Positions 11,052-23,334 of a stretch of DNA of 64,000 nucleotides are shown piece after piece. The position numbers and the translations under genes were made by a program. This DNA comes from Epiperipatus broadwayi (Eukaryota > Onychophora > Udeonychophora > Euonychophora > Peripatidae), in NCBI GenBank assembly GCA_028023455.1, contig JAQFVV010000032.1:2732001-2796000 (forward strand), given 5' to 3'. Position 1 is the stretch's first letter. Every line of letters begins with the position of its first letter. A model generated the notes under the pieces. The model had not been told where the DNA came from. It saw only the letters and a program-made list of their open reading frames with translations, and did no database searches.

Positions 11052-14000
11052 AAGTTTGCTGTTAATTGAAAGAAGACTTTTTGATGCCTCTTCAAGGCCT
11101 TGAAGGAAAGAAGCAGGGCAAATTCCTAATGTCCATTCCATATGCTTTTGTTTATTGAAGGTGTTAATATTATGTAATTATTCATATTGTGTATGATTGT
11201 AGAAGAGCTATTTACCAGTGAGCCACAACTAACATGATGAGTTTATTGATTTTTTTGTCTCTGAATTTAAGATCAACAAACACCATAGTCTTTCTTTTTA
11301 GTTTCCTGATAATTATTAATTGAAATATCAGTAGAGTTTTTTTGAAGGCAGTAAAAATATTAATGAATTTTTTTTTATTAATATATATTTATAATCATGA
11401 CAGACAAAATCAAATTATGGCCATTATTCCCAAGAGGCTATAAAGTTACCAGCAAAGATAGTAGTTGGCAGCCAAAGAGGTGTGTCTGCTGATGCGGACC
11501 CATGCTCCCTTTTGATGATGTTCTTTTATTTAAGTGCTTAGAACTGCAGATCACTTTCAAGTGAAGAAAAATTTCACAAATTGAAAAGTTTGTCAAATAT
11601 GAAGTAGAACATTGTTGAATTTTGTGAAATTAGGAAATAAAGTGAAGACAAAATTAATATAAAAAGTGGACAATATTGGAAGCACAAGTGGAATAAGATT
11701 CATTATAAATAAAAAAAATAGAAGAACAAATTATTGAGATTGATGATGTAACTAAGAATATGGCAAGTCTTTCAATTTAATAGAAAATACCAAATGCAGA
11801 TAATTCAGGTTTATGTTCTATCAAGTTCTCATTGTGATAAAAAAGTAGAGGATTTGTAAAAGATGTACAAAATGTTTTTAATCAACTCAAACAACAGTAG
11901 AATTGATAAAGAATTGAACGGTGAAAGTGCTGTGGGTAAATTTGGTTATATTTACAAATAAAAGAGAACCCAGTCTTATGGAGTTTGCAGAAAAAGAAAA
12001 ACTATATTATGAATTCTTTTTTTGAGGACAATGTTAATCAGAAATGAACATAGAAGCATTCAAATGAAGATTCACTAAAATTAGATTATATTTTGACTAG
12101 CAGAAAATATGTATTTGAAGACATTTTAAATAGATTTAACATAGGAATCTATCATTGAATAGTAAAATGTAAGATATGGTTTAATGTAAAACTGAAAAAC
12201 AAAAAAAACATTTTTAAGAAAGACAATATTAATTAACTCTTGATATTCCTAAATTTCAGAAATATTCCAATGAATTTAAATTAGAATTTGCCAATCATTT
12301 AAAAATAATAATAGACTTTGAAAATAATTCAAATACTAAAATCAATAAGAAGATAACTGATACTTTATTAAATACTATATTAGCTGATTAAAAAAAAGCA
12401 ACAATTTGCCAGTGAATTTTTTTTTTTTTGAGCTAAGACATGTATGAAGAAAAGAAGGAATATGCAAATGCATAAAAATGATCCATTAAGAAGAATTGAG
12501 TATCTATAATTTTATAAAATATGAAAAAGAGTTAATAATGATATAAGAAAATATAATTGTGAATTAGTAAAGAAAGCTATAGAAGAGAATGCAAAATAAC
12601 ATCTTGGTATTGTTAGGAAACTATTTTTGCAATAAGAAGAAAAGGTGAAATTATTAATAAAGAGATGACATCATGAATTTTGTGGAAAAGTTCTACAAAA
12701 ATTACTTAGCAATAAAAGACAAGAAAATAAAATATCCCTTACAGTTGGTACATTTTCTGAATTGCCTGGCATTTTAAATGAATTAGCACTCTTTTATTGT
12801 TCCTACTCTTATGCCATTCAGTGTACATTTTAGTAATCAATAGAATAGCAATATGTAACATGTTGCATTGTTGATTATGTGATATTTTAAATGAAGAAGT
12901 GAGACATGAAATTAGATCTATGAAGGGAAAAAGCTTAGAAAATGATGGAATTATTATCAATATCTTATAAAAAGCAGATGAATATAAAAATTGTTGGCCA
13001 AGTTATACATTACACCAGTTGACTGAAATAATGCAATAGCAATATTGATATTTGAGGAAGATATTAAAGGTTTTAGAAATTATAGACCTATCGGTCTTTT
13101 ATCAATTCTATACAAAATATTTACTAGATACATTGTTTTAGGTCAGAGGATCATAGCCAGGTATTGAGATAAATTATAAAAAGTACTAATGAATATCTAG
13201 TTGCCATTATGTTTAGGATTTATAGATTATGAAAGGGCATTTGATTTTATAAATATTTCTATGGCAAGTAAAAGATTGAATCATCAAAACGTAAACCTGG
13301 GATATTATCATATTCTGAAGAATAGTTATCATTATACAAGAGCAATGATTACATTCCATAATGATACCAAGATTAACATTATGAAGGTTGTGCAGCAGAC
13401 TCCATATCTCCAAAACTTTTTATAACAGTTTTATAAGAAATATTATGTGGATTAAAATACGAAACCAAACCAGTAAAAGTAAATGGAAATTATTTAAATC
13501 GTTTAGATTTTGCAGGTTATGTGATTGTTTTTAAAAACTGCTTTAATGCTTCAAGAAATGTTGCAAGAATTAGCAGATGAAAAAAAAAAAAAAGTAAGAC
13601 TAAACATAAATTCTAAAAAGATTAAAATAGTATTCAGTGGATTATCTCAGAAAATGAAAATAAACATTATTATTAATGATGAATTAGGAATTGGCAACTA
13701 CAAATTCTTTCATGAGATTATTAATTTTATAGCATAATGAATGAAACTGATATTAGAGTAACTTGAATGGAGAGTTTTTGAGAGAAATAATTTAAAGTTA
13801 AAAGGAAATATGCCTATGTGTTGAAAATAATAAATGTTATTAGAGTTCTTATGTATGGATTTGAGACTTGGACAATTATGAGAAGAGCAATACAGAGACT
13901 TCAGACTAGATATTACTGACATTGAAAGATTACAAATTGAACTGGTTATATTGCTAAAAGGGATGATAATAGACAGACAGTTGAAGTGTTACATTGGATT

Positions 14001-14168
14001 CTGAGATAGTAAAGGATCTAAAAAGAGAGCATATGTGAAATGGATGAAAGAAATAAGGAAGTTTGCCAGGGGATATAGAAGAGAGAAGCTAGAGATCAGA
14101 GAAGCGGATTAAACTTGAAGAGACTTTCATCTTGCAGTAGATTCATAATGGTTAAAATGATGATGTCC
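11052..14168 (+). mobile_element. RTE-type LINE, copy 1 (full length, dead)
   Basis: The 5' end matches the other long copies (GCTGTTAATTGAAAG, then CAGGGCAAATTCCTAATG) and the 3' end reaches AATGGTTAAAATGATGATG, so nearly the whole element of about 3.1 kb is present. EN-type sequence lies around 11,560-12,200. RT blocks include GFIDYERAFDF (13,222-13,254) and RPIGLLSILYKIF (about 13,087-13,125). The C-terminal region is at 13,610-14,130. Stops and indels are dense throughout, so this is an old copy. RTE elements encode one APE endonuclease-reverse transcriptase protein and end in short GAT-rich tails, both seen here. Confidence 0.8.
13201..13425 (+). pseudogene. RTE reverse transcriptase fragment, copy 1
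   Basis: This is the RT palm segment of copy 1. It reads PLCLGFIDYERAFDFIN and then continues through the helix that pairs with IDPGYYHILKN in better copies. The Asp of the DYE.AFD block (RT motif A) is present. The frame is lost at both ends, and the motif C region (FADD) downstream at about 13,505 is shifted and altered. It is a fragment of the EN-RT polyprotein with no function. Confidence 0.6.
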
Positions 14169-15436
14169 TTTTCTATAATTATATTTTAGAAAACAAGTTA
14201 GTAGGATATAATCAAATATTGGCTGTATTTGATCATTAATTTTGATGGCTTCTTGCATAGATTCTATTACAATATATTCTGGTACATTTAAACTTTGATC
14301 TATTGTTACAATGTATTTTATATTTTTGGTGTAAGAATTAGCATCACATCAGTAATATTTTTTTTGTTTCAGTCTTATCATTCCTCAAACTGTTGTTTTA
14401 TTACCTCCATTATGGACAAATCATGGCCTAAGATTTTGCAGTTTATTATTACATTTAAAAAAAAAAAAATTCAATGTCATACATTGTGTACAATATTTAT
14501 TACTTTCTGTCTGTTTTTTTTTTTTTTGACTAAGTGAAGTCTTGTAAAAACATTGTTGTTGAGTTAATAATACTTTATGAAAGATGATTATAAGTGCTCA
14601 CTTTTGGACTTTATTTATTACAACCATTTCGGCACATCCTTATGAGTGTCACATCCTATTTTATCATAGTTTATTTTTGTTGGGAAAAAATTTTTATTAA
14701 ATAAAATGAGAGGAAAATTATGAACTTAGAAATTATGACTATATTACATCATACATATGGCACATCACACTCACAGTACTATGACAATTATTGTGGAAAT
14801 CCTGGAGGATTGTGCTTTGAGTTAAGATTTGGACAAAGTAAATGACAATCAAATATTTTTTTCACTAAATGGCATTTTAAAAATTTTCTCAAGATATATA
14901 ATACTTTAATTTGTAAATCTGAAATCTTTTTCCCATATGTTTTATTTGTTAAATTGAGATTATTATGAATAAAAGTATAACACAGTTTACAAATAATAGG
15001 TATGGATTATTGTGATTTATAATATGAGTGCATTTTACATGTATTTCAGTGACTAATGATTATTAAATTAATATTTTGTTTTTAATGGTTTTATGATATT
15101 ATTTTTCTGCATATATGGTTTTTGTTCTCTATCCTCTTCAATAAACAGTGAATCAAGGGTTTTTTTTTAATATTTATAATGCTTAAACCTCTAATTTTTA
15201 GAGTGTGTGTATAATTGATCTATTTTATGAGTCAATTTTATTAAATATAACATATATAGTTTGTTATTTCAGATTTATTCAGAAATGTTTGATTATAGTT
15301 TTTGTGGAAAGAAAGATTTATATGCTATTAGTATTAGCTTCAAATATAAATATTCTTGTTACTTTGTGGTGGAAATCTTTCATAAAATTGACGTGAGTTA
15401 ATTGTAAATTATTTTCTTATTTTAAAAGATTTAATG
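14169..15436. other. AT-rich spacer between two RTE copies
   Basis: No gene is supported. The open frames here are AT-driven. A segment at 14,785-14,850 loosely matches 2960-3060 and may be a small diverged repeat. Confidence 0.45.
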
Positions 15437-16694
15437 CATTTATTATCATCATTTTCAACCATAATTGATCAATTGCAGGATGAGGATTTCTCCAAGTTTA
15501 ATCTAGTTTTTCTGATCTCTAGCTTTTCTTCTCCACATCACATCACCACACTTTCTTATTTCATCCATCCATTTCACTTGTGGTCTTTCTATGTCTTCTA
15601 TAATCTTTAAGATTTCAACTTTCCATTTATTGTCATTCTCTTTTAGCAAAATACTTAGCCCAACTCTATTTCAGTCTTAATTTTTTCAACGATTTTAATA
15701 ATACCTGTTTATTTTCTTATCCGTGTATTTTGTTTTGATCTCCACATTTTGTCTCTGTATTGCTCTTCTGTTGAGTGTCCAAATTTCAGATCCATAAAGA
15801 AGATCTGGAAACACATTTATTAAAATCCTTTCTTTTTAAACACAGGAGGTATATTTCCTTTTAATATTAAATTATTTCTACTAAAAGCATTCCATTCAAG
15901 TTTAAGTCTATGATTAATTTCTTCCATTATGTTTCCATCTGTGTTATATTCTGACCAAGGTATTTGTAGAAAGTTATTTGTAGATGTTCATTATTATAAG
16001 TCTTTATTTTGAGAAAATCCATTGAACATTTCTTTAGTTTTTTTTTTTTAGCATTTTTAGTCCTACTTCATTACTAACATCTGATAACTCTTGCAACATT
16101 TCTTGAAGCTCTGAAGCATTATTTACAAAATAATACTAATAATAATTACATCATCTGCAATATCTAGATCAGCAGTTGGCAACTTTTTAGATATTGCGGA
16201 CCAGCAGTCAGCAAGATATTGAGGACCACTAACAATTTTTAAAGGTATGAATTAATACAAGCATTGAGTATGATATACATATATATTTATTAATAATTTT
16301 AATTTTAACACAAAAATAATAATAAATAATAGTAATATACATTAAAAATTAGTGTGACATTTGCTACTCTTGGTTTAAAATTATTTTACTCATCCTTGGT
16401 TCCAATGATGTCACCACAACATGTAAAGGAGCTCCTATTTCAAACCGAGAGCTATACTTGTTTTTATAGCTGTTACAGTTGAGAATGTTTTTTCACACAA
16501 GTAGGTAATTATTTGTTTTCATTTTGAGTTATATGAAAGTAAAACTAAGATGATATTTATATATTTTATAATTTGTTAAAGAATTATGTTTTTTTTTTTG
16601 TTAATATAATGCTCATTTTATTTCATAAAAATAAATAAATGTATAAATATGTATTTTTTACATTTTATATATGTAATTTTCTAATTCATATATG

Positions 16695-17755
16695 CACCTG
16701 GGTCTCATTTTATGCGGATTATTTTAATGCGATTTTGAAGTTATGCGATTCATGTTTCTTCTTAATATTTTTCATATTTCACTATATTTATTAGATATCA
16801 AGAAATTTAAATTATTAATAACTTATTTTGACTTGAAATACTTTTTTTTTTTTCAAAAATATAACGTTATATTAGCAGCTAACATGAATATGGCCTGAAG
16901 CTATATTTAGAATAAATAACATACTTATACTAATAAGTAAATAATAATAATAGATTTATACTTACATATAAAAATATCGCAATAAATATTCAAAAATTTT
17001 AAACTTTTAAAATGTATTTTGTTAGGTATAACACAAATAAATAATGTAGATTTTTAGAATAAATAACGAAGATTTTATTGATTTTACAAACTGAAAATAA
17101 TATTTTTAATGATAATGTATAATCTTTTTGTTTTGATTGCGATCCTCATTTTTTTAATATAGAAACAAAATGTGAATATTTAAAATTTATTTCAGCAGTA
17201 AAAATCAGTTGTCAACAGAAAACCATTAACACAGCACAAGACTGAAATTGGCACTAGTTGTGTAAATGGGATGGAGCAGAATATGGTAAAAAATTAGAGT
17301 GGGGAATGGAAAATAAAGTGGCTTACAAGTTTCTCTGGGCATAATTGCTGAGAGATTCTTAACTTCGTTCAAGAAGAAGCTACATCACATCGACGAATCT
17401 GATTTCTTACCAGTTTATAAACGAACCACAAATTCGAAAATAGCGATAATGATTAAAATATGTATGAAAAAATATCAAATTAAATACTGTAGTTAATAAA
17501 AAAAAGTAAAAAAAGTTTGTCTTGTACCAATTTATTCAAATATTTGATATTTTTTATTAGTCATATTTTATTTCCTTATTTTTTTAATGTGATTTTTAAA
17601 GTAATTTTTCCTTGTTGCTTTGCTTTTATGCAAATTCTGAAAATTACAGACCCTATCCCCCATTTTTCAAGGTAAGTTAAGTCTATTTTTGTGCGATTTT
17701 TTTTAATGCGGGTTTTCTGTGGAACCTATCTACTGCATAAAACGAGACCCAGGTG
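16695..17755. mobile_element. Tigger/pogo-like DNA element nested in the hAT
   Basis: The terminal inverted repeats are CACCTGGGTCTCATTTTATG on the left and, in reverse complement, CACCTGGGTCTCGTTTTATG on the right. The subterminal ATGCGATTTTGAAGTTATGCG-type sequence resembles Tigger/pogo elements of the Tc1/mariner superfamily. The flanking dinucleotides are TG (left) and TA (right), compatible with a decayed TA duplication. There is no intact transposase. A piece of the CR1 LINE 3' end lies within it at 17,255-17,397. Confidence 0.6.
17255..17397 (+). repeat. CR1 3'-end fragment inside Tigger-like element
   Basis: This segment, starting AAATGGGATGGAGCAGA and ending GAAGCTACATCACATC, matches the LINE 3' end at 8760-8900 and 9165-9290. 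It is presumably a 5'-truncated insertion, or a captured segment. Confidence 0.6.
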
Positions 17756-18689
17756 TACAAAGATTAATAACGAATAATATTCTATTTAGTAATTTTTATA
17801 GATGCATTTTCCTTCAAAATTCTTAATAAAATTTTTGAGTTTTAGCTTACCCTAAAGGATGCACTGAATTTAAATTTAATGTCTAGTCAATTGTACAGAA
17901 TTCGGTATTTTTATTTTATTTTTTCTATGCCACTGACCAAGTAGGGATTAATTAAACGCCTTTGACATAGATGTAGCCACAGTAGGATTTTATAACAAAT
18001 CAATTAGCAATATAAAGTTCTTGTTCTATTTTACATAGTACAGCTTAAACAAAATTTATTTTTTAGTTAAAAATTTTATTAAATGAGCTTAGCGAATTTA
18101 AATAATATTTGAATTTCTTTGTGGACCATTAAAATTATGTCATGGACCACCAGTTGCCGACTGCTGATGTGCATGACTTAAATAATCTCTGTTTACTTTC
18201 ATTCACTTAAGCTTCCCATTTTAATATACAAAATAGTTATAAAATTGCTGTAAAACGTTCTTGGAGATATGGAGTCTCCCTGTTGCATACCCTTCTCAAT
18301 CTTAAATCTTTTTAATATCATTATGTAATCTAATAATTGCTGTTACATTTTGATAAATGCTTTCAATAATATGATAATATGTTGGATCTAAATCACTGTA
18401 AAAATGCTTATAGAATCAAATGCCTTTTCATAATCTGCAAATCCAAAACATAATAGTAACTTATATTTATTGACTTTTTGTATAACTTCTCTCAATATTT
18501 TGATTTTATCTATTGGGCTAACACTTTTAAATTCAGCTTGCTCTTTTGGTTGGTTAAAATCCAAAATTTGCTGTAAATGATTTAATTGTTTTGGTAAAAA
18601 TTTTTATATAGAACTGATAAAAGACTGTTAAGTTTTAAGTTCTAATATGTTCCATTTTTTAAAAATATTTATTAATATTTGTATTGTTT

Positions 18690-18970
18690 TCTTCTAGTCA
18701 TCTAGTATATCTATATCATTTAGGTATTTAATATATAAATTTTCCAAGAATTTTTTTATTTCATCTACTTTTATAAAGAATTATATAGCAATAAAGAACT
18801 AGAAAAAGGATCCCATGCAATTATTATATCTGAATTATCCAGGATTTTGAATGATGAAAGGATATGCAATTATACTTGATATCTTAAAATAAATAGGTGA
18901 AGAAATAAAAAAATTCTTGGCAAATTTTTATATTAAACAACTAAATGGTAAAGATGTATAATTGCCTTTT
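18690..18970. repeat. Inverted duplication within RTE copy 2
   Basis: Up to about 18,770 the RTE runs on the minus strand. From about 18,771 to 18,968 it runs on the plus strand and covers overlapping RTE sequence: GAAGAAATAAAAAAATTCTT near 18,900 pairs with AAGAATTTTTTTATTTCATC near 18,746. After that the minus orientation resumes. The result is a hairpin-forming palindrome, consistent with twin-priming or template switching. Confidence 0.6.
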
Positions 18971-20599
18971 TTTTTTTTTGTATGGCAGAAATCAATTCCA
19001 AGATATTGATTACATTGAGTTTTATTCTCTTTTGTAGCTTTCCTTGGTAACCGTTCACAATTATATTTTCTTATATCATTATTAACTCTTTTTTGTACCA
19101 TTTTACAAAATTCTAAATATTCATTCTTTCTTAATGGATCATTTTTATATTCCTCTTTTCTTCAGAAATTGTCTTATCTCGGTAGAAATTTTACTGGTAA
19201 ATTGCAATTTTTTTGCACCAGTTATTATTGTTGAATTCTTAATAGTGCATAAAATAATGATTTCTTTCAAATCAGAGACATCTTCAAAAATTGTTAATAT
19301 TTTAAAGCAATCTGCTAGTTTTGATTTAAATTCATTAGAATGTTTCTAACGGTTAAGAATATCAACTAATATATATTGTTGTATTTTTTTAATAATTTAA
19401 TCCATAGTTTTGCATTAACATGAATCTTACAACTTACTAATTGATGATCACTTCTTGTCTTAAATTTATTAAAAACATTACAGTTTTAAAATACATATCT
19501 TCTATTAATCAAAATGTCATCCAATTCTGCTGTATCTTTATTGGATGCTTCCATGCCCATATTTGTTTATCATTCTTCTCAGAGAAAGAAATTCATAATA
19601 TAAAGTTTTTATTTTCTGAGAATTTAACAAGTCTATGTTCTCTTTCACTTTTTCTCACCAAACCAAATTTACCCATATCACTTTATCTTTTTTCAATAAT
19701 TTATCAATTCTAGTATTAAAATTTTGCACAATAATTTTAAAATATTCTTTGGTCTGATCAAAAGCTTTTTGTACATTGATATGAAAATCTTCCACTTCTT
19801 CAATTCAGCAAGAACTTGTTGGGTCATAAATTTGAATTATTTGCATTTGATATCTTCAAGTTGAATAACTAATCTTACTACTTTGTCTGATATGCCATCA
19901 ATCTCCACAATACTGTTCTTCCGGTTTTTCTTTTATAATGAATTCTACTCCATTTGTGCTTCCAATATTTGTCTTTGTAATGTAGCACTTAAACACATTT
20001 TAAATCGTCTTTTCATTTTTTTTCCTAACTTTCCAAAATCTATCAATGTCCCATTTAATATTAGACAGTTCTTCCAATTTGGGCAATCTTTCACTTGAAA
20101 GTCATCAGCAGTTGTAGATATCTCAATAAAAGACCGTCAATTGGCAGTTTGGGTCAACATTCAGGAGATTTTAACATCTATCTTAGGCCATCAATTCCTC
20201 TCTTGGCTGGCATCATTATAGCCTCCTGACAATAAGTGCTATAATTTAGTTTTGTCTATTATTATTGTAAATATCAATTTAAAAAAACCATCATTCAGAC
20301 ACACAGTCATTCTGCCATCAAGAAAACTCAACTGATATTTTAGTTAAGAGCTATCAGGTAAGCCAATAAACTCACCATACTGCTGATATATATTGATGAG
20401 AAGCCCATCAGTAGTCATATACTATATGGATAGCCATATAGTAATAATAGCTGCAATGACAATAATGTATGGAGTGACTTAGGAATTTGCCTACATGGTC
20501 CTTTAAGACTCAAAAGAGAAATCAAAAGGTCTTCTTTCATTTAACAGCAAATTACTTCTGCAGGCATAATATATTATGCATATATAAAAAGCTTAATTT

Positions 20600-22320
20600 T
20601 GTTTGTTTATTTATTTTCAATAAACATATATTGTGTTACATTTTGGAAAATGTGTAAATATTTTTTTATTATGTCACTCTATTTACATGTAGCTTTTTTT
20701 TTTTTTTAGTTTCTTTCACATATACACAATATTAAATAAAACTTGTTCAATTTTTTAAAAATTGTTTTTAGCGTTTGTTTGTTAAATTAAGTGAAGTTTT
20801 AGCTTAAAAGCACTTGTTTAGTAGTAATTTATGTAAAATATTTATATATAATGACAAATTTTATTATATACTTCAGAAAAGTTCAACTGGATATATTTGG
20901 AACTGTAAACAAAATACTATTCTGGCAAAAGTGTGTTTTGATATCACAATTAGTTTCAAAATCTCTAAAGCATTAGATTGATACATGGAATGTTAGAACA
21001 ATGAATGAATAGTTAATAGAAATGATTAGAACAAAAATATTGTAGATATGTAGCTCAAACAAGGTGAGTGATGTGGATGAGATGTTCTGCCACAAACATT
21101 AATTAAAAAAAAAAAAAAAACAGTTTTCTATTTTTTTGAAAAAAAGTAGTATGTCTTTTGTTTTTTCGATTTTTGGTGTTTAAAGAAATGATAGTACTTT
21201 TGAATAATCTAATTGAACATCAATGTTTTATTGTATGTAGATGGCTCAACAGCATTCAATTGTCTGGCTTATGATGTTTTATATTCTTGTTTTTATTATT
21301 ATTGGAAAAATATTTTTAATTTATAAGAAATAGGGAATGAGACTAGTATTAAATAAATTAAAGAGGAATGTGGTAGTTAAAAACTTAAGTATGCCTAGAA
21401 TAGCTCATCAATCAAATAATAGCAATCAGCAGAGATATTTGATCTAAATTTCCAGATTTCTATTTAAAAGTATTTTATTTTTTATATGCTTACATTTAAT
21501 GGATTCTACTGAAATATTACATTACTACTATGTCTAAATACTAAAATTTGAATACTTGTAAATAATATCATGGCAATCCATCCATCTATCTATTTTAATT
21601 CTAACTTCTATTGATGAATAAGCAGTCATAAAAACAAACTTAAATAGTGTAGTTATATATAAATACATTGGCTTATTCATAATTTTTGTATTAGTTTCAG
21701 AATTTTATTTAATTTTATGTATAATTATTCTATTGTTATTTGATTGTTACTAATTTTTTTTTTTTCTGAGCCAACATAATATCTGTCAATTAATGAATAT
21801 ACTCACAGAATAGGTAGGTAGCTTTTATATATATTTAGCTAATTATTAAAAAAACGTTTTCTGTATATTCATTAATTACCAGATATAGTTTTGTAAAAAT
21901 AATAAATAGTAAAACCTACAATGATTAATTCATAAGAAAAAAGTAGTAGTTTATAAACAAAGAAAGAATATTAATAATTTAAACAAAACTAGAAATAATT
22001 TTTTTGTATAATTGTCATTCATTCATTTTATGTCTTTTTAATTTATATTTGTGTAATTACATATTTGCCAGATATTTTCCCTGTAAAATATTAAAACTAA
22101 ATAAAAAATTTCAATTAATATAAATTGTTAACAGTCATTTGCAACATTTATCAGATTTCAATGACTTACATACTAATGTAATCTATTAATCTAGTTTCGA
22201 TCTTTTTTAAATACGGTTTCTACAAAAGTCTCCTCATTAGCCTTTTAACTATATTTGTTGTTAGAATGGCATTTTTTAACTAGCATTCAATCAACAGTAT
22301 TTTTTAATGTCATTCCATCA
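20600..22320. other. AT-rich DNA with one LINE endonuclease trace
   Basis: Mostly structureless AT-rich DNA. The exceptions are the LINE trace at 20,965-21,080 and a short inverted repeat at about 21,783-21,885 (AATTAATGAATATAC versus GTATATTCATTAATT). Confidence 0.45.
20965..21080 (+). pseudogene. LINE endonuclease N-terminal trace
   Basis: The plus strand reads DTWNVRTMNE, a stop, then LIEMIRTKIL, a stop, then IC. TWNVRTM is the characteristic start of APE-type endonuclease domains in RTE/BovB-like and related LINEs. The sequence differs from the main RTE family in this window, so it marks another LINE lineage. Only about 35 residues are recognisable, with two internal stops. Chance similarity cannot be excluded. 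Confidence 0.35.
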
Positions 22321-22324
22321 ATAA

Positions 22325-22443
22325 CTATAACTCTGTTTGTTCATTAATCAGGTTACATGTGCTGCCTGCTTCCACTTCAGTGATTGAACCAAAGAAGCAT
22401 ACATATGCATTTCCGTCTTCAAGTTTCACCCAGCTATAGTCAT
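22325..22443 (-). CDS. Candidate terminal exon of an unidentified host gene
   Basis: On the minus strand, TATACAACAG (acceptor, ending at 22,444) is followed by an open frame of 39 complete codons after a two-base split codon. It ends at TAG (22,325-22,327). The peptide includes DYSWVKLEDGNAYVCFFGS and, further on, VEAGSTCNLINEQTEL at the C-terminus. Composition is clearly protein-like: balanced residues, Trp, two Cys, little AT-driven Lys/Asn/Ile bias, and higher GC than the flanks. No repeat elsewhere in the window matches it. An in-frame stop lies 13 codons upstream of the acceptor, so it is not a longer ORF. The intron would be phase 1 and earlier exons would lie at higher coordinates. 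The family is unknown; the spaced cysteines suggest an extracellular protein, but this is inference. A retro-copy fragment is possible. Confidence 0.5.
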
Positions 22444-22446
22444 CTG

Positions 22447-23057
22447 TTGTATATAATGATGCACATGACAAAATTTGTCAAATTAAATAGATTTAAAAAA
22501 AGAAGAAGAAGGAATCCTAATTGATAAAGAATTTTTTTAAATAAAAGCTTTTCAAATAATTTTTTTTTTTAAATATAAAGAAAATAGCAAATTTATAATC
22601 TAATTTAAATTTTCTTTTCATATTAATTAAATAAAACAATCTAATCTATGTTTTATATTTGCTCATTATCTCTTATTTTTGTTTGTTTTATTTGCTCAGT
22701 CTTTATCTATAAACAGTATTTACAGTAATCTATTTCCAACTTAAATACAAGTTATAATAGCCATTTCTAGAAAAATAATTTGCATATATTTATTATTTTT
22801 ATGGATTTAATATTCAATATAATAATTTTACAGTTATTATAAAATCCAGTCAGTGTACAAGCTATTGTGCTACTATAGGTCTTTATTGGGTTCATAAAAG
22901 TTAAATTACTGAATTTGAATGAATTGGATTAGTGCTTCCTTGGTAAAAAAAAAAAAAGTCTAGTTATAAAAGTGTAAAATCCATTCATTCTGTGTTAAAA
23001 AACTTAGGAAATACTACACTGCTTTACATGATTTGTTATTTTTGTTGTTAATCTAAT
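22447..23057. other. AT-rich DNA, possible intron
   Basis: No gene or repeat is recognised. If the exon at 22,325-22,443 is real, this would be intron of that gene. Confidence 0.35.
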
Positions 23058-23180
23058 TAATAATAAATTAAGACAGGCAAAACTCTCTATACATATTGCC
23101 ACTCAGTGCAAGCCAGAGTAATCAATGGATGTCAGAAGTCTTGTGCATAAAATCTCCATCTAGTGCCTATTCATCCAGTA

Positions 23181-23227
23181 TCCCCTGACTAGGCTAGTTT
23201 CTGGTTTGTAGCCTTCATCAGTGAGGA
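23181..23227 (-). ncRNA. Hammerhead-like motif, repeat A2 left arm
   Basis: On the minus strand: TCCTCA, CTGATGA, a poor stem II (AGGCTACAAACCA), GAAA, then ACTA(GCC)TAGT as an extended stem III, C, and AGGGGA. The core is intact, but stem II is down to two Watson-Crick pairs and the first stem I pair is A-A. Activity is doubtful. Confidence 0.5.
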
Positions 23228-23290
23228 GCCTTGGATCTGAGAGCACTGCATCCTTCTAAGATCTAGATGCAGTGCTCGCAGATCCAAGGC

Positions 23291-23334
23291 TCTTCACTGA
23301 CGAAGGCCACAAGCCAGAAACAAGTGTCTGGGGA
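23291..23334 (+). ncRNA. Hammerhead ribozyme, repeat A2 right arm
   Basis: Stem I pairs TCTTCA (23,291-23,296) with TGGGGA (23,329-23,334), including two G-U pairs. The core is CTGACGA (N7 is free to vary) and GAAA. Stem II is GGC/GCC and stem III is AC(AAGT)GT, followed by C23328. All conserved core positions are retained. Confidence 0.6.

Larger units (their letters stand above)
16170..18166. mobile_element. hAT-like DNA transposon inside RTE copy 2
   Basis: The left end is CAGCAGTTGGCAACTTTTTA and the right end reads, in reverse complement, CAGCAGTCGGCAACTGG. Both fit hAT terminal inverted repeats. The flanks ATCTAGAT (16,162-16,169) and ATGTGCAT (18,167-18,174) are both decayed versions of ATCTAAAT, the sequence found at the uninterrupted site in RTE copy 6. 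That is the 8 bp duplication expected of hAT. No transposase frame is recognised. A Tigger-like element is nested inside it. Confidence 0.7.
15437..20557 (-). mobile_element. RTE-type LINE, copy 2 (interrupted by hAT)
   Basis: Read on the minus strand, the 5' end is near 20,557 (5' UTR block shared with 62,800-62,989), EN lies around 19,400-20,100, RT lies around 18,190-18,770 and 15,800-16,160, and the 3' end is at 15,437 with CATCATTTTCAACC. The RT half is split by a 2.0 kb hAT-like element (16,170-18,166). An inverted duplication of the same RTE lies at 18,690-18,970. The copy is heavily mutated. Its sequence on both sides of the hAT joins perfectly into one RTE once one copy of the 8 bp target is removed. 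Confidence 0.8.
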
